A stretch of DNA of 64,000 bases from JAFGDI01 sp963662515. Lineage in GTDB: Bacteria; Planctomycetota; Phycisphaerae; Sedimentisphaerales; SM23-30. Both the position numbers and the translations under genes were made by a program. Every line of letters begins with the position of its first letter. Positions within the stretch are counted from its first letter, which is position 1. The notes beneath the pieces were generated by a model. That model made no database searches. It was not told the DNA's origin and was given only the letters and a program-made list of their open reading frames with translations. Where the stretch lies: NCBI GenBank assembly GCA_963662515.1, contig OY759675.1:2108001-2172000 (forward strand). The letters run 5' to 3'. Positions 52,706 to 62,737 of the stretch are shown here, in pieces.

Positions 52706-53097
52706 AGTCTTAAATCTCCTAAATAATCTTATACTTGTGTATTAACTACATTTTTAAACACGATAATAGCATTTCTTGTAATTATGCCATAGTTGCAATA
52801 AGCAATTTCCGTGCCATATTTACAAGAAAAGAACAAATCCTGTAACTCTCTGTAATTAAAGACTATAAGAATATCTATTAAATCCCAACTTCATACTTAC
52901 TGCCAAAGTCTGATTTTCAAACAGTAACCGATTGCCATTGTGACAGGCTCAAATTGCTATCTGCCTACCACATGGAACTATGCATATAGGATAATATTAA
53001 GCCCCGGGACCAATCTATAGATTGTAAAAATCAGTACAAATACAGCAGCACACTCAAAAAGTCGTACCAATATAGTATTAAATATCAATTAAAAAAA
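52706..53097. other. Promoter region of the chaperone operon
   Basis: 392 bp, AT-rich, no ORF. I searched by eye for the CIRCE operator (TTAGCACTC-N9-GAGTGCTAA) and for a sigma-32 promoter and found neither. TATAAG near 52730 is a weak -10 candidate. How heat induction works is therefore open. Confidence 0.5.
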
Positions 53098-53571
53098 TCA
53101 TGTAGTTCTGTCAATTAGCTGGGGCGATAAATCATATTTTCTTACCAGATCATCTACTACATCATTACCAAGCATAGCTATCGACTCGACATATTCCTGA
53201 TCTTCCCCCATCATATGACTTGTCAGCCAGTTATTTAAAAATGTACATATTTGCAAATACGCCTGAGGTTCCTCATTAAATTGATTAAGGCTATTGCCCA
53301 TTTCATCAAGTTTAGCTTTCAGCTCTTGATGCTTTTGCTGATGCTGAACTACACCATCATAACCAGCAGCTTTCATAAAAGCCTCTTCGGTAGCAAAATG
53401 AATTTTTGCATACTCTAGGAGCTTAGGGTATTCACTGCGAAATATCTCGACTGAACGACCAAAAATTACACCTGCATAAACCTCATTGATCAATCCGAGC
53501 AAAAACCTGTGCTGAGAGTCTATTAATTCATTCCCCACTGACATAACACTTGACCAAGGCACTATACTCAT
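53098..53571 (-). CDS. Bacteriohemerythrin
   Basis: 157 residues from the ATG at 53571 (MSIVPWSSVMSVGNELIDSQH, the usual family start); an ATG five codons earlier is possible. The diiron ligands are visible: His in DSQH, His and Glu in KIHFATEE, two His in HQQKHQELK, and HxxxxD in SHMMGEDQ. It binds O2 reversibly and may store, deliver or sense oxygen. A TATAAT lies 8 nt before the upstream ATG, so the transcript would have a very short leader, although no good -35 is seen. Single-gene unit. Confidence 0.9.
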   Translation of the reverse strand: MSIVPWSSVMSVGNELIDSQHRFLLGLINEVYAGVIFGRSVEIFRSEYPKLLEYAKIHFATEEAFMKAAGYDGVVQHQQKHQELKAKLDEMGNSLNQFNEEPQAYLQICTFLNNWLTSHMMGEDQEYVESIAMLGNDVVDDLVRKYDLSPQLIDRTT

Positions 53572-53704
53572 ACCAGAATACCCCATAGGTTATCATTATA
53601 TTATTCAAAAATTGACCAGCTCCCCATTGAGCTGCCACTGAGGGTATCGGGCAAAAAAAAAACACTATTTAGTTAATTTAGCCATAAAATTGTCAAATTA
53701 TTTA

Positions 53705-53747
53705 TAAAAAAAAGAAAAGCCCGGCACCATATAGATACCGGGCTTTT
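53705..53747 (-). terminator. Rho-independent terminator of the PTS-mannosidase operon
   Basis: On the minus strand AAAAGCCCGG (53747-53738) pairs with CCGGGCTTTT (53724-53715), followed by CTTTTTTTT. It is about 20 bp past the stop of the mannosidase gene. Confidence 0.88.
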
Positions 53748-53766
53748 TATAGGGCCTAAAAGTATT

Positions 53767-56700
53767 TTATTGAGCAACAATGTCTATTTCGTTGAAAAAT
53801 GTACCATAACCAGCACGGCTAGTGATAAACATAATATACTGGTACTCACTTCCAGCCGGTAACTCTGCCGAAGAAGCGTGCACTCCACCTTCGCCAAGCA
53901 GGGTCGTATCAACGGTTGCGATATATGTCCAGGCTGGATTGGCATCAGCAGAAAGACCTGCATCTGTTGATAATTTCTCATTAGAAGCCCATATACTGAA
54001 CTTCTGCTGTGCCCGTTCACTGACATGGCATGTAAAAGTATTGATCTTGCTGATCGCTACAGGCTTTTTGAGATCAACTACAAACCGCCCAAGTCCTCCA
54101 TCAAAAAAGTTGGCCATAGAAGGATCATCTTCACCAGAGGGAACCTTACCATCATTGAGCTTTTCCAACTTATTGCCAGCAACAGAATGTTTGTCATTTA
54201 CAGCATATTTATCAGTAACATAAACAAACGCGATATCAGCATTGGTATTTACATCAGCCAGGTCATTATTCACTGGTTTAACCAGATCCAACTCCTCATA
54301 ACTGGCTGCTCTCTGGGTTTTAACCTGCGCCAGAGGAGTTCTGCCGTAATCATAAGCTCCCTCTCGTACTCTGAGACTAACAGGTTCACGATCATCAAAA
54401 TTATCATAAAGATCACAGGCTGGCACGGCATAATTACTATCATTGGCCACAGAAACTGCATAAACCTTTATCGCAGGGTTATCAGGCAGTGTAATAGTAT
54501 CTGCTCCATTTAGATCATAACCGTATTTGAAGATATAACCAAACTTATATGGACGGTTAGAGCCATCAGCGTTATGGCTATGAGTGGCAAACCATGCCAA
54601 CTGGTCGCGTTTGATATAACCTGATTCCATACCAACTACCCAACCAGCACAGTCATAGTCAACTTCTCGTTCTTCACGATCCCAAACAGTCTTGTCCCAC
54701 TGACCAATAAAACCATTCCAGGCCTGCACACTGAAGTCAAAAGGCTCCTGACCAATAGTAATGATTGAACCAGTATCAACATCAGCTGATGCCAGAAGAT
54801 AAACACGGTTATATTTGCCGTCAGGCAACTTTATAGTCTGCCCCTTACAGGTAAGGGCATTTTCATCAGCAGACTTATCGGCCATCTTAAAGTTTACACT
54901 ATCAACAGTTATAGTCTCAGGCATCAATTCCAGAGGCATAGAGAGCTTCACCGGACCAAAGCCGGCACTGACTGCCTGACCATCTGCGGTAAAGACAGTG
55001 GTATCATAAGGCAACTCGACAGTTTTTACCATCGGTCTGGTAAGAGCAACCGGTGCATCTGACAGTTTGAGAGCAAAGCTACGCATTGCATTTCTATTCA
55101 TATCCAGGTGCAGTTTACCGTCTCTGATCTTTGCCGGACCTATCTTTCTCTCCTGGCCATCGATCTCAAAACCTGACACAATGCCATTACCCATAGAGAC
55201 AATAACATCAGATACAGGATTACTGAACAGCTCCTGAAGACGAATAACCACATACTTACCACATTCAGACTTTTTGATAGCACGAACATCGACCTGCTGA
55301 GTATTAAGCTCAAGCATTGAGAAAGACTTACCCAATTTGCCCTTATGCTGCTGCGCCTGGAATGCGGCTATAGGCTGATTAAGCCTTCTGGCCTGAGCTT
55401 CAGAAAGCCCCTTAACCCAGGTTCCCTCATGACCATAAAGAGCATAAACAAACTCATTACGCCCCCAATCCTGAGCACTCTGCTCATAGAAATTATTGGG
55501 CTTAGTACCTGGTGTATAAAGCAAGGTCAATCTGAGTATATTGTCAGTTGGTTTATCTGATCCAAACTTACAATCATCAAGAACAGACACGCCATAATCA
55601 CCGGTCGTATCGGTAAGATCAAACCACATATGCGACAGATACTCATAGAACTTGGGATTATTATTACCACGAGTTACAGTGCCAAACTGCTGGGTGTAGG
55701 TTGCCGAACTATTACTAACAGTAAGCGGAAACGCTGCCTTGAGTATAACTTCCTTCGACTGCCAGTCGATATCATTATGAATCTCAACTCTGCGCCCAGC
55801 ATCACCAGCAGCCAGACATACTTTCTGAGTAATAATACTGTTACGGTCCTGACGAGTTATTTCTATAGCTATCCTGACCGGGCCATTTTCTACTACCTTG
55901 ATCACTGCAGGAGTATCAACATAGTCTAGAGCTGGCAAAGAACGATCTTTCCAGTCCATATTCCATGCCGGGTACATAGCCGGATAACTGCGGTGAAATT
56001 CCAATCTGGTTGGCTCGCTGAGCAGCTCGCGACCGGCAGCCTTATCAAAGACAGAGGCAATATCACCACCTTCAGTAAGGGCGACTCTATAGTAATTATT
56101 CTCAAGGGTGTTACCATGTATCTTAAGACCTGACTTAGTCATACATGGTTTATCTGAAGGTCTGACATCATAAACAGCAGTTGCAACAGAATCAAGCTCA
56201 GCCAGGAAAAGAACAGTTATATTACCCTCTTCACTTGCGACCAGCTGAGATGGAACCTCTTTACCTTGCTCATTATATACTCTAACATTTTCAGGTGTTC
56301 CATTCGGAAAACTAACAGTTGCTGTTACTACATCCTGACGGGCAAATGCCAGAGGATTATAAAGCACTATCGCCTCACCTTTAACTCTGGTGTCAAGAGC
56401 ACGAGCAACACCAGCAATTGCATTAGTTTCAATAGAAGCAAAATTGTTTGCAGCAATAAGCTCATCATTCCATGAATATTGATAAGCTCTCTGCAAAGAA
56501 GTACCCGGAATGATATCATGCATCTGACTTACCAGAACACGCTTCCATGAATCACGCAATGTCTGGATTGGGTATTCGGTAGCACCCATCCACTCAGACA
56601 TAACAGCCGCTCTTTCAGCAGCATCAGCCAAAAGCTCATTCTTTCGATTTAGCCTCTTCATATAGGTTTTAGATGTTGCCACACCAGCGGAATGCTCAGT

Positions 56701-57612
56701 AAGCATAAGCTCACCATTAAATCTTCTAAGACGAGCCTTCTGCTCCGGCGTTATATCCTTATATAGCCTATCACTGGAACTTAACACCACATTAAGCTCA
56801 CTGTCAGGATTGTTAAGACTGGCAACGGCTTTTTGCACATCAGACTCACGCAGGCCTCCGCCCATATCACCAACACCATAATAGCGATAATCGGCATAAA
56901 CACCTGTGCCATCGGCATTATTTTCCATCCTCCTTACCCAGTCCTTATCAATGTCCTGTCTTTCAGGCATAGATCCGGTATAGTTCGTTGCATTTAGAGC
57001 ACCAATAACAGAATTGCCATCCGGGCCTTCCCATACTCCAACATTAAAAGGAATACCCATTACCGAACCCCAGGTCAGTTTCTGAGTGGAAAACCCTTTA
57101 ATACCACAATGGGCCCACAAAGAAGGAAGATATGCCGGGAATCCAAAACAATCAGGGAGCATAAAATCAACGCTCTCTTTGTTAAACTGATTACGAAAAT
57201 ACTGATTACCGTAAAGAATATGACGCAAAACTGATTCAGGAGAAGGAATAAGCACATCACACTCATCCACTGATGAGCCACTGACAAACCACCTGCCCTG
57301 CTCAATAAATTTCTTTACCTTTTCAAACTGTTCAGGATAATACTCAGCCATCATTTCATAGCGACTTGAACCGGTAAAATTAAATACATAGTCCGGATAT
57401 CTTTCCAGCAGGTCAATATTGCCATCGAGTGTTTCCTTGATATATGTGTCAATAGTCTTGGCATAATCCCAACGCCATTGAGTATCAAGATGAGCATATC
57501 CCACAACATATAAGGTTTTATCCTTATCAAGATCTGGGGTCTTGTAATCTAATGCGGCAACTAGCGGAACTGACGGAAGCAGTATCGACAAAAACAATGA
57601 TCTAATTTTCAT
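53767..57612 (-). CDS. Secreted alpha-mannosidase (glycoside hydrolase family 38) with C-terminal accessory domains
   Basis: 1281 residues with a signal peptide (MKIRSLFLSILLPSVPLVAA). The GH38 catalytic part shows the zinc ligands H41 and D43 in HLDTQWRW and the nucleophile D154 in LPDCFGFPAYLPS. The helical bundle and beta domains run to about 860. The C-terminal 350 residues include a galactose-binding-like domain at the end (FFDGGLGRFVVDLKKPVAI...TFTCHVSERAQQKFSIWASN). It removes terminal alpha-mannose from glycans outside the cytoplasm. AGGAG lies 6 nt before the ATG, 57 bp after the PTS fusion gene, so it is the last gene of the PTS operon. This links released sugar to PTS uptake. Confidence 0.93.
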   Translation of the reverse strand: MKIRSLFLSILLPSVPLVAALDYKTPDLDKDKTLYVVGYAHLDTQWRWDYAKTIDTYIKETLDGNIDLLERYPDYVFNFTGSSRYEMMAEYYPEQFEKVKKFIEQGRWFVSGSSVDECDVLIPSPESVLRHILYGNQYFRNQFNKESVDFMLPDCFGFPAYLPSLWAHCGIKGFSTQKLTWGSVMGIPFNVGVWEGPDGNSVIGALNATNYTGSMPERQDIDKDWVRRMENNADGTGVYADYRYYGVGDMGGGLRESDVQKAVASLNNPDSELNVVLSSSDRLYKDITPEQKARLRRFNGELMLTEHSAGVATSKTYMKRLNRKNELLADAAERAAVMSEWMGATEYPIQTLRDSWKRVLVSQMHDIIPGTSLQRAYQYSWNDELIAANNFASIETNAIAGVARALDTRVKGEAIVLYNPLAFARQDVVTATVSFPNGTPENVRVYNEQGKEVPSQLVASEEGNITVLFLAELDSVATAVYDVRPSDKPCMTKSGLKIHGNTLENNYYRVALTEGGDIASVFDKAAGRELLSEPTRLEFHRSYPAMYPAWNMDWKDRSLPALDYVDTPAVIKVVENGPVRIAIEITRQDRNSIITQKVCLAAGDAGRRVEIHNDIDWQSKEVILKAAFPLTVSNSSATYTQQFGTVTRGNNNPKFYEYLSHMWFDLTDTTGDYGVSVLDDCKFGSDKPTDNILRLTLLYTPGTKPNNFYEQSAQDWGRNEFVYALYGHEGTWVKGLSEAQARRLNQPIAAFQAQQHKGKLGKSFSMLELNTQQVDVRAIKKSECGKYVVIRLQELFSNPVSDVIVSMGNGIVSGFEIDGQERKIGPAKIRDGKLHLDMNRNAMRSFALKLSDAPVALTRPMVKTVELPYDTTVFTADGQAVSAGFGPVKLSMPLELMPETITVDSVNFKMADKSADENALTCKGQTIKLPDGKYNRVYLLASADVDTGSIITIGQEPFDFSVQAWNGFIGQWDKTVWDREEREVDYDCAGWVVGMESGYIKRDQLAWFATHSHNADGSNRPYKFGYIFKYGYDLNGADTITLPDNPAIKVYAVSVANDSNYAVPACDLYDNFDDREPVSLRVREGAYDYGRTPLAQVKTQRAASYEELDLVKPVNNDLADVNTNADIAFVYVTDKYAVNDKHSVAGNKLEKLNDGKVPSGEDDPSMANFFDGGLGRFVVDLKKPVAISKINTFTCHVSERAQQKFSIWASNEKLSTDAGLSADANPAWTYIATVDTTLLGEGGVHASSAELPAGSEYQYIMFITSRAGYGTFFNEIDIVAQ

Positions 57613-57669
57613 TTCGAACTCCTGTTGTGCAGATTTTAGGGGTAAATGCCCAGGCAGGCTGGTAGAGAA

Positions 57670-60210
57670 TCAATTAATTTCGAGTTTTTCGTGGAGGAAC
57701 TCCACTATTTCCTGGGCACTTTCTATGGTTCTCAGGCTTTCCCTGAACTTCTCGTGCATTATGTGGCGGGCCAGACGAGAAAATATCTTCATGTGCAGAT
57801 TACCGGCCTGCTCCACATCTTTGATTGTCATGGCTATTATAACATCAACCGGCATATTGTCAATGGATTCCCATTCTACTGGCTGCATTAATCTTAACAC
57901 ACAGATCGAGTTACAATTGACAGACGCTGTCTTGCAATGCGGCACTGCTATGCCATAGCCTAATCCTGTTGAATATACTGCTTCCCGACGCCAGAAGTCT
58001 TTTTCCAGTTCAACAGCATCACCAGTACGATTATCACCAGCCAGCATATTACATACATACCTGATAACCTCTGGCTTATTAATACAATCAGCCTTAAGAT
58101 CAACCAATGCAACATCAACAGCAGGTTTATCAGATGGTCTGTTATTAAAAGTCGCCATTCGCTCTTTAACATCTTTAGCTGACTTTAAGCTGACCAACTC
58201 ATCAATCAGCAAAGAACATTCACTGGCACTTGCACCAGATACTGCTGCCTTAATAGGCAAAATAGAAGGTATTGATACACTAAGATCATCTATGCCTGTG
58301 CCAAGCAAAATCGGCAGGTTGGCCAGCTGACCTGCCATTTCCCCACACATGCTTACGAGCAGATTGGATTTATGTGCCTGCTCTATAATATATTTTATGA
58401 ATCTGAGGAAACCTGGATGCGATGACTGATAAAGCGAGCTAACCTGCTTATTCCCCCGGTCAACCGCCGTAAAGTACTGAGTAAGATCATTTGTGCCCAG
58501 ACTGATAAAATCTATTATACCGGCTAACTGCGGAATAATGAAACCTACTGCCGGAACTTCCACATTTATACCCAGCCTGATATTCCTGTCATAAGCTATG
58601 TTGTCATTATCTAGTGCCTGCTTAACCTGATCAAGTGCCTTGCGAACCCACAATACTTCTTCATAGCAGGTAACCATTGGTATCATTATCTTTACCGGGC
58701 CATAAGCTGAGGCTCGAAGGATAGCTAGTAATTGCTCCCTGAACATATCACTGAACTGCTGATATATTCTTACCCCACGGTACCCCAGAAAAGGATTTTC
58801 TTCAGAGGCAAGATTAAGATAAGATACATTTTTGTCACCACCGATATCAAATGTGCGAATCGTTACCGGCCGACCGGCTGCTGCCTTTACAGCCTCCTGG
58901 TATTGCTCAAACTGCTGCTCAACTGTTGGGGCTTCATCACGGTCCATAAACAGCATTTCTGTCCGGAAGAGACCTATACTGTCAGCCCCCTTAGCTACTG
59001 CAATCGCAACCTCCTGAGCCCTGGCAACATTGGCCGAAACCAGCACAGGCAAACCATCTAGTGTCTGAGCATCCTTCCCGACAAAAGCAGAATAATACTG
59101 CTCTCTGGAAGCACGCATTGCCTGCTCAGACCGGAAATACCTATCTACTTTATCATTAACCTTATGTATCAGAAGACCATTATTAGCATCCACAATAACA
59201 TCCTGGCCTGACTTAAGGCAAGAACAGGACTCTTTAACGCCCACAAGGGTAGGAATGCCACAGGATCGGGCCAAAATCACAGTATGAGATGTACTGCTGC
59301 CATGAGCTAAAACTATCGCACTTACCATACTCTTATCCAGAGACATAAACTGAGATGGTGTAATATTATCAGCCACACAAACCGACGGTGCCGAAAGCTC
59401 TACTTTTGCTTGAGGCTGTGAACCATACAAATGTCTGAGCAATTGCGAACTGACATCCTGCAAGTCATAGACCCGCTCTCTGATCAGCTCGCTACGGGCA
59501 CTGCGGAGTATATCACAAAAATGCTCATAAGCCTGCATTATCGCCTCACCGGCAGAAATGCCATGCTCCCCGATAAACGACATTATCTTATGCCTGAATT
59601 CCTTGTCAGTTGCAATGGCCTGCTGCGCGATCAATACATCTTTTTCCAATTGCGTTAGTGATGGTGATGCAAGACGAATAGTCATCTCATTTTTTAACTG
59701 AGCAAAAGCTTGACATACAAGCTCAATTTCCTGTTGCGGCTCACCGCTCAACTCACTACTTAAGTTATCGGGTAAGGCCAGTGCCTGTATGTGAACCACA
59801 ACACCGCGGGCAAGCCCGGCAACAACAGATGCTCCCAGATAAAATTCTGCCTGTGCCGCTTGTAATACCGGTGGAATATAAACATCACCTGCCGCACATA
59901 CCACATCTGGCAACTTCTCATCACAGTTCGGTAATTCATTGATGACAAACTTCACCAGAACCTTGTAGGCGGCCTCACTTTCAGGACCGTCAAGCCGCAA
60001 TATACACTCATCACCCTCTTTAACATCTGCACCAACCAGTGAAAGCACACTGTGAGCGTCAGCAACTCGATTATTACTGAGGTTTTCCAGTACTACATTA
60101 CAGTCAAAACCAGACACAACCTGTTCCAAAAGATTGGCCGGACGGGCGTGCAGGCCATTTGGTAACGGGCAGGTAAATCTGTATTCATATTTATCTGAAG
60201 ATGAGATCAC
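57670..60210 (-). CDS. Multiphosphoryl transfer protein (HPr-Enzyme I-EIIA(Fru) fusion)
   Basis: 846 residues. HPr domain (about 8-95) with H21 in PLPNGLHARPANL. Enzyme I (about 115-680) with the phospho-His in AHGSSTSHTVILARSCGIPTL (first 20 of the stretch), DFISLGTNDLTQYFTAVDR and the Cys in LVSMCGEMAGQL. EIIA of the fructose type (about 700-846) with the phospho-His in GYGIAVPHCKTAS. The order is that of the FrwA/FryA (PtsA) class. It carries phosphate from PEP to the EIIB next door, so this operon does not need separate ptsI/ptsH. Located 21 bp after the EIIB gene. Confidence 0.94.
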   Translation of the reverse strand: MISSSDKYEYRFTCPLPNGLHARPANLLEQVVSGFDCNVVLENLSNNRVADAHSVLSLVGADVKEGDECILRLDGPESEAAYKVLVKFVINELPNCDEKLPDVVCAAGDVYIPPVLQAAQAEFYLGASVVAGLARGVVVHIQALALPDNLSSELSGEPQQEIELVCQAFAQLKNEMTIRLASPSLTQLEKDVLIAQQAIATDKEFRHKIMSFIGEHGISAGEAIMQAYEHFCDILRSARSELIRERVYDLQDVSSQLLRHLYGSQPQAKVELSAPSVCVADNITPSQFMSLDKSMVSAIVLAHGSSTSHTVILARSCGIPTLVGVKESCSCLKSGQDVIVDANNGLLIHKVNDKVDRYFRSEQAMRASREQYYSAFVGKDAQTLDGLPVLVSANVARAQEVAIAVAKGADSIGLFRTEMLFMDRDEAPTVEQQFEQYQEAVKAAAGRPVTIRTFDIGGDKNVSYLNLASEENPFLGYRGVRIYQQFSDMFREQLLAILRASAYGPVKIMIPMVTCYEEVLWVRKALDQVKQALDNDNIAYDRNIRLGINVEVPAVGFIIPQLAGIIDFISLGTNDLTQYFTAVDRGNKQVSSLYQSSHPGFLRFIKYIIEQAHKSNLLVSMCGEMAGQLANLPILLGTGIDDLSVSIPSILPIKAAVSGASASECSLLIDELVSLKSAKDVKERMATFNNRPSDKPAVDVALVDLKADCINKPEVIRYVCNMLAGDNRTGDAVELEKDFWRREAVYSTGLGYGIAVPHCKTASVNCNSICVLRLMQPVEWESIDNMPVDVIIAMTIKDVEQAGNLHMKIFSRLARHIMHEKFRESLRTIESAQEIVEFLHEKLEIN

Positions 60211-60231
60211 TTATTCTTTCTCTTTCAAAAA

Positions 60232-60531
60232 TCAGCAGGGTTTCTTGGCGAAAATACTCTTGGGATCTTTCAATGCCAACTGAACCGGAACTTCTATCTT
60301 GGGTATATTGTCAAAACGCTCGCCATTTTCGATCATAATATCAGCAGCCAGGATCAGGGCATCTGCACCCGATATATCATCGGCACTAAGCTCGTTTTCA
60401 ATGCCCATAGCTCCCTGGGTCTCTACTTTGATTGTATGCCCCAGCTCTTTGGCGGTCTTTTCCAGATTTTCAGCAGCCATATATGTATGTGCTATCCCGG
60501 TTGGACAGGCGGTAACTGCGATAAATTTCAT
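60232..60531 (-). CDS. PTS fructose-family EIIB component
   Basis: 99 residues, a free-standing EIIB. The phosphorylated C9 is in FIAVTACPTGIAHTYMAAE, the fructose-type signature. The start overlaps the stop of the EIIC gene in TAATG, and AAGGAG lies inside the end of that gene. It passes phosphate from the EIIA domain to the sugar carried by EIIC. Confidence 0.95.
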   Translation of the reverse strand: MKFIAVTACPTGIAHTYMAAENLEKTAKELGHTIKVETQGAMGIENELSADDISGADALILAADIMIENGERFDNIPKIEVPVQLALKDPKSIFAKKPC

Positions 60532-61598
60532 TATAAATTCTCCTTAGACTGACTTAAACTTTTTACTAAATTAATTGACAAGGCCGTCACCACTGTACCT
60601 ACCACTATTGCAAATAAATATGAAATACGATTATCTATTACCAGCAATACGATCGGCCCTCCGTGGGGGGCATGATTCCCTACATTATAAACCATAGCTA
60701 TCGCTGAAGCGGTCATTGAACCCAACATAATACACGGTATAACCCGCAGCGGTTCAGCGGCTGCAAATGGTATCGCACCTTCGGTTATACCAATCATTCC
60801 CATACTAAACGACGCTATGCCACTTTCACGCTGCTCCTGACTCCAGAGTTTCTTCTGAATAAAGGTTGCCAATCCCATGCCCAAGGGCGGAGTGCATATA
60901 GCTGCCGCTACTGCACCCATTATATGATAATTGCCCTGCTCCAGCATTGAAGCACCAAAAAAGAACGCTGCTTTATTTACCGGACCTCCCATATCAAAAG
61001 CAATCATTGCTCCCAAAATCAATCCTAACACTACGGCACTCGAACCCTGCATTCCCTCAAGCCACTTTTGCATACTCTCCATCATGCCGGCTATCGGACT
61101 GCCTACAAAAAGCATTACCGTACCGATGACTAAGGATGATAGAATTGGAATTATCAAAATGGGCATGATCGGCTTGAGCATCTTATGCACCGGCAATTTC
61201 TTGATCCAATTAACTACATGGCCAGCCAATATGCCCGCCAATAGTGCCCCTAGAAAACCTGCTCCTGACTCTTTGGCCAGATATCCACCTATAAATCCAG
61301 CCACCAGACCAGGCTTACCAGCCATCGCGTATGATATATAACCCGCCAACACTGGCAACATCAATGCAAATGAGGCTGAACCTATATTTAAAATGTGCTT
61401 AAGTACATTTATTTTAATGGTTTGAAGCTGATTATATCCCTCATGAATAGTAAAATCCGGGCCACTCGCTCCCATCGGTGCAAACCCTATTGCCAGAGCA
61501 ATAAGAATACCACCGCAAGCAATAAAGGGTATCGCAAAAGATACACCACTGAGTAAATATTGTTTGTGTTTCTGAATAAATTCTTTCATTTCCGGCAA
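60531..61598 (-). CDS. PTS fructose-family EIIC component (sugar permease)
   Basis: 355 residues with about nine to ten membrane helices. SGVSFAIPFIACGGILIALA at the N-terminus, AKESGAGFLGALLAGILAGH, FDMGGPVNKAAFFFG and GITEGAIPFAAAEPLRVIP are fructose-type EIIC motifs. In E. coli, MngA (mannosylglycerate PTS) belongs to this family and its operon also holds a GH38 mannosidase, so the sugar may be mannose or a mannoside and not fructose. AAAGG lies about 9 nt before the ATG. First gene of the four-gene operon. Confidence 0.94.
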   Translation of the reverse strand: MPEMKEFIQKHKQYLLSGVSFAIPFIACGGILIALAIGFAPMGASGPDFTIHEGYNQLQTIKINVLKHILNIGSASFALMLPVLAGYISYAMAGKPGLVAGFIGGYLAKESGAGFLGALLAGILAGHVVNWIKKLPVHKMLKPIMPILIIPILSSLVIGTVMLFVGSPIAGMMESMQKWLEGMQGSSAVVLGLILGAMIAFDMGGPVNKAAFFFGASMLEQGNYHIMGAVAAAICTPPLGMGLATFIQKKLWSQEQRESGIASFSMGMIGITEGAIPFAAAEPLRVIPCIMLGSMTASAIAMVYNVGNHAPHGGPIVLLVIDNRISYLFAIVVGTVVTALSINLVKSLSQSKENL

Positions 61599-61865
61599 CC
61601 TTTTTCAATTTAACACAGGTATTAAGCGTCCTAAAATGGCCACATTAAAGGATATATTAGAATTATATAGAAAAACCACTCCAATTTATATAGGAAATTC
61701 AGAGCAATAAAAGAACAAATGTAACATCGTCATTTTTAAATACTCCATTTCCATAATGACCAATAACCAATTTTCATGCTTTTTTAGACAATTTTCTGGA
61801 CTAAGACCGCTCAAACTATATAATACATGTAAAAGTGATATGAAATTTGTAACATTGGTGAGACC
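61599..61865. promoter_or_regulatory. Divergent control region of the PTS operon and araC-type gene
   Basis: 267 bp, very AT-rich. A TATAAT at 61819-61824 points to the regulator gene. On the minus strand TATAAT/TATATA boxes near 61660-61700 could serve the PTS operon, but -35 boxes are poor, as is usual for activator-dependent promoters. The AraC-type protein probably binds here. Confidence 0.45.
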
Positions 61866-62723
61866 ATGGAAAATACACAAGAAATACTCAATGCACTTAA
61901 GGAAATTACCAGCGGAAAAGGCATAAATGAAGTCGTCTTCTCAGGCAACAAAATTACTCCCCCGCTTTACGCATTCGCTGTACATTTCCCCAGATTAACC
62001 GTCATTTTGGATGGCGATTATCAAACAGAACTGGAGCAAGGTAACACCGTCACTAATGTCACTGTCAGACCACAACAGGCCCTGTTTATACCTTCCAATT
62101 GCTGGGATAAGCCCAATATGGAGATTAAATCCAGAGCACTGCACTTTCTCTTTGGCAAAAGACACACCGGTATTAGTTTGGTGACTACCGACAAAGTAGT
62201 CAGTGCCGAAAAAGTAGCACTTCAACATGCTTTGGCCGGTCCGGAACAAAAAATTCTTGATGCCATCTCCGAGCTAAGCAGAATGAAAAGACCCTACCAG
62301 GGCTTTAATCACCTGATCAATGCCCTGCTTCAGTGCTACCAGATCAAACTGGAAGATCATATTAATAAACCGGCCAGCGACTCAGCGAATCTGCTCTTTC
62401 AGGAAATATGCGTTTATATCCAGGAAAACTTCCAGAGCGAAATATCCCGCGATTCTGTCGCTGCACATTACGATATCTCTCCCAATCATCTTTCCAGACT
62501 ATTCCGAAAAAATGGCTATATGAAATTCTGCGATTATGTCAACTATGTACGCATAAATCGGGCTAAATTCCTACTACAAAACTATGATATGCCGCTCTAT
62601 GAAATTGCCAAACGATGCGGCTATTCTGATGTGGTTTACTTCTGCCGAATATTCAAGAAAATTACAAAAAAAACATCAAAACAATATCGCAGCCAGATTC
62701 AGTACGACCAGAATTCAAAGTAG
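61866..62723 (+). CDS. AraC-family transcriptional regulator of the PTS-mannosidase operon
   Basis: 285 residues. The N-terminal cupin-like sensing domain (about 10-110) includes PRLTVILDGDYQTELEQG and ALFIPSNCWDKPN. The C-terminal AraC domain (about 180-280) has two helix-turn-helix motifs: DSVAAHYDISPNHLSRLFRK and YDMPLYEIAKRCGYSDVVYF, then CRIFKKITKKTSKQYR. GGTGAG precedes the ATG. It is transcribed divergently from the PTS operon, which it most likely activates when a sugar binds; this is inference from position. Confidence 0.9.
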   Translation: MENTQEILNALKEITSGKGINEVVFSGNKITPPLYAFAVHFPRLTVILDGDYQTELEQGNTVTNVTVRPQQALFIPSNCWDKPNMEIKSRALHFLFGKRHTGISLVTTDKVVSAEKVALQHALAGPEQKILDAISELSRMKRPYQGFNHLINALLQCYQIKLEDHINKPASDSANLLFQEICVYIQENFQSEISRDSVAAHYDISPNHLSRLFRKNGYMKFCDYVNYVRINRAKFLLQNYDMPLYEIAKRCGYSDVVYFCRIFKKITKKTSKQYRSQIQYDQNSK

Positions 62724-62737
62724 CTTATATTCAGGCA

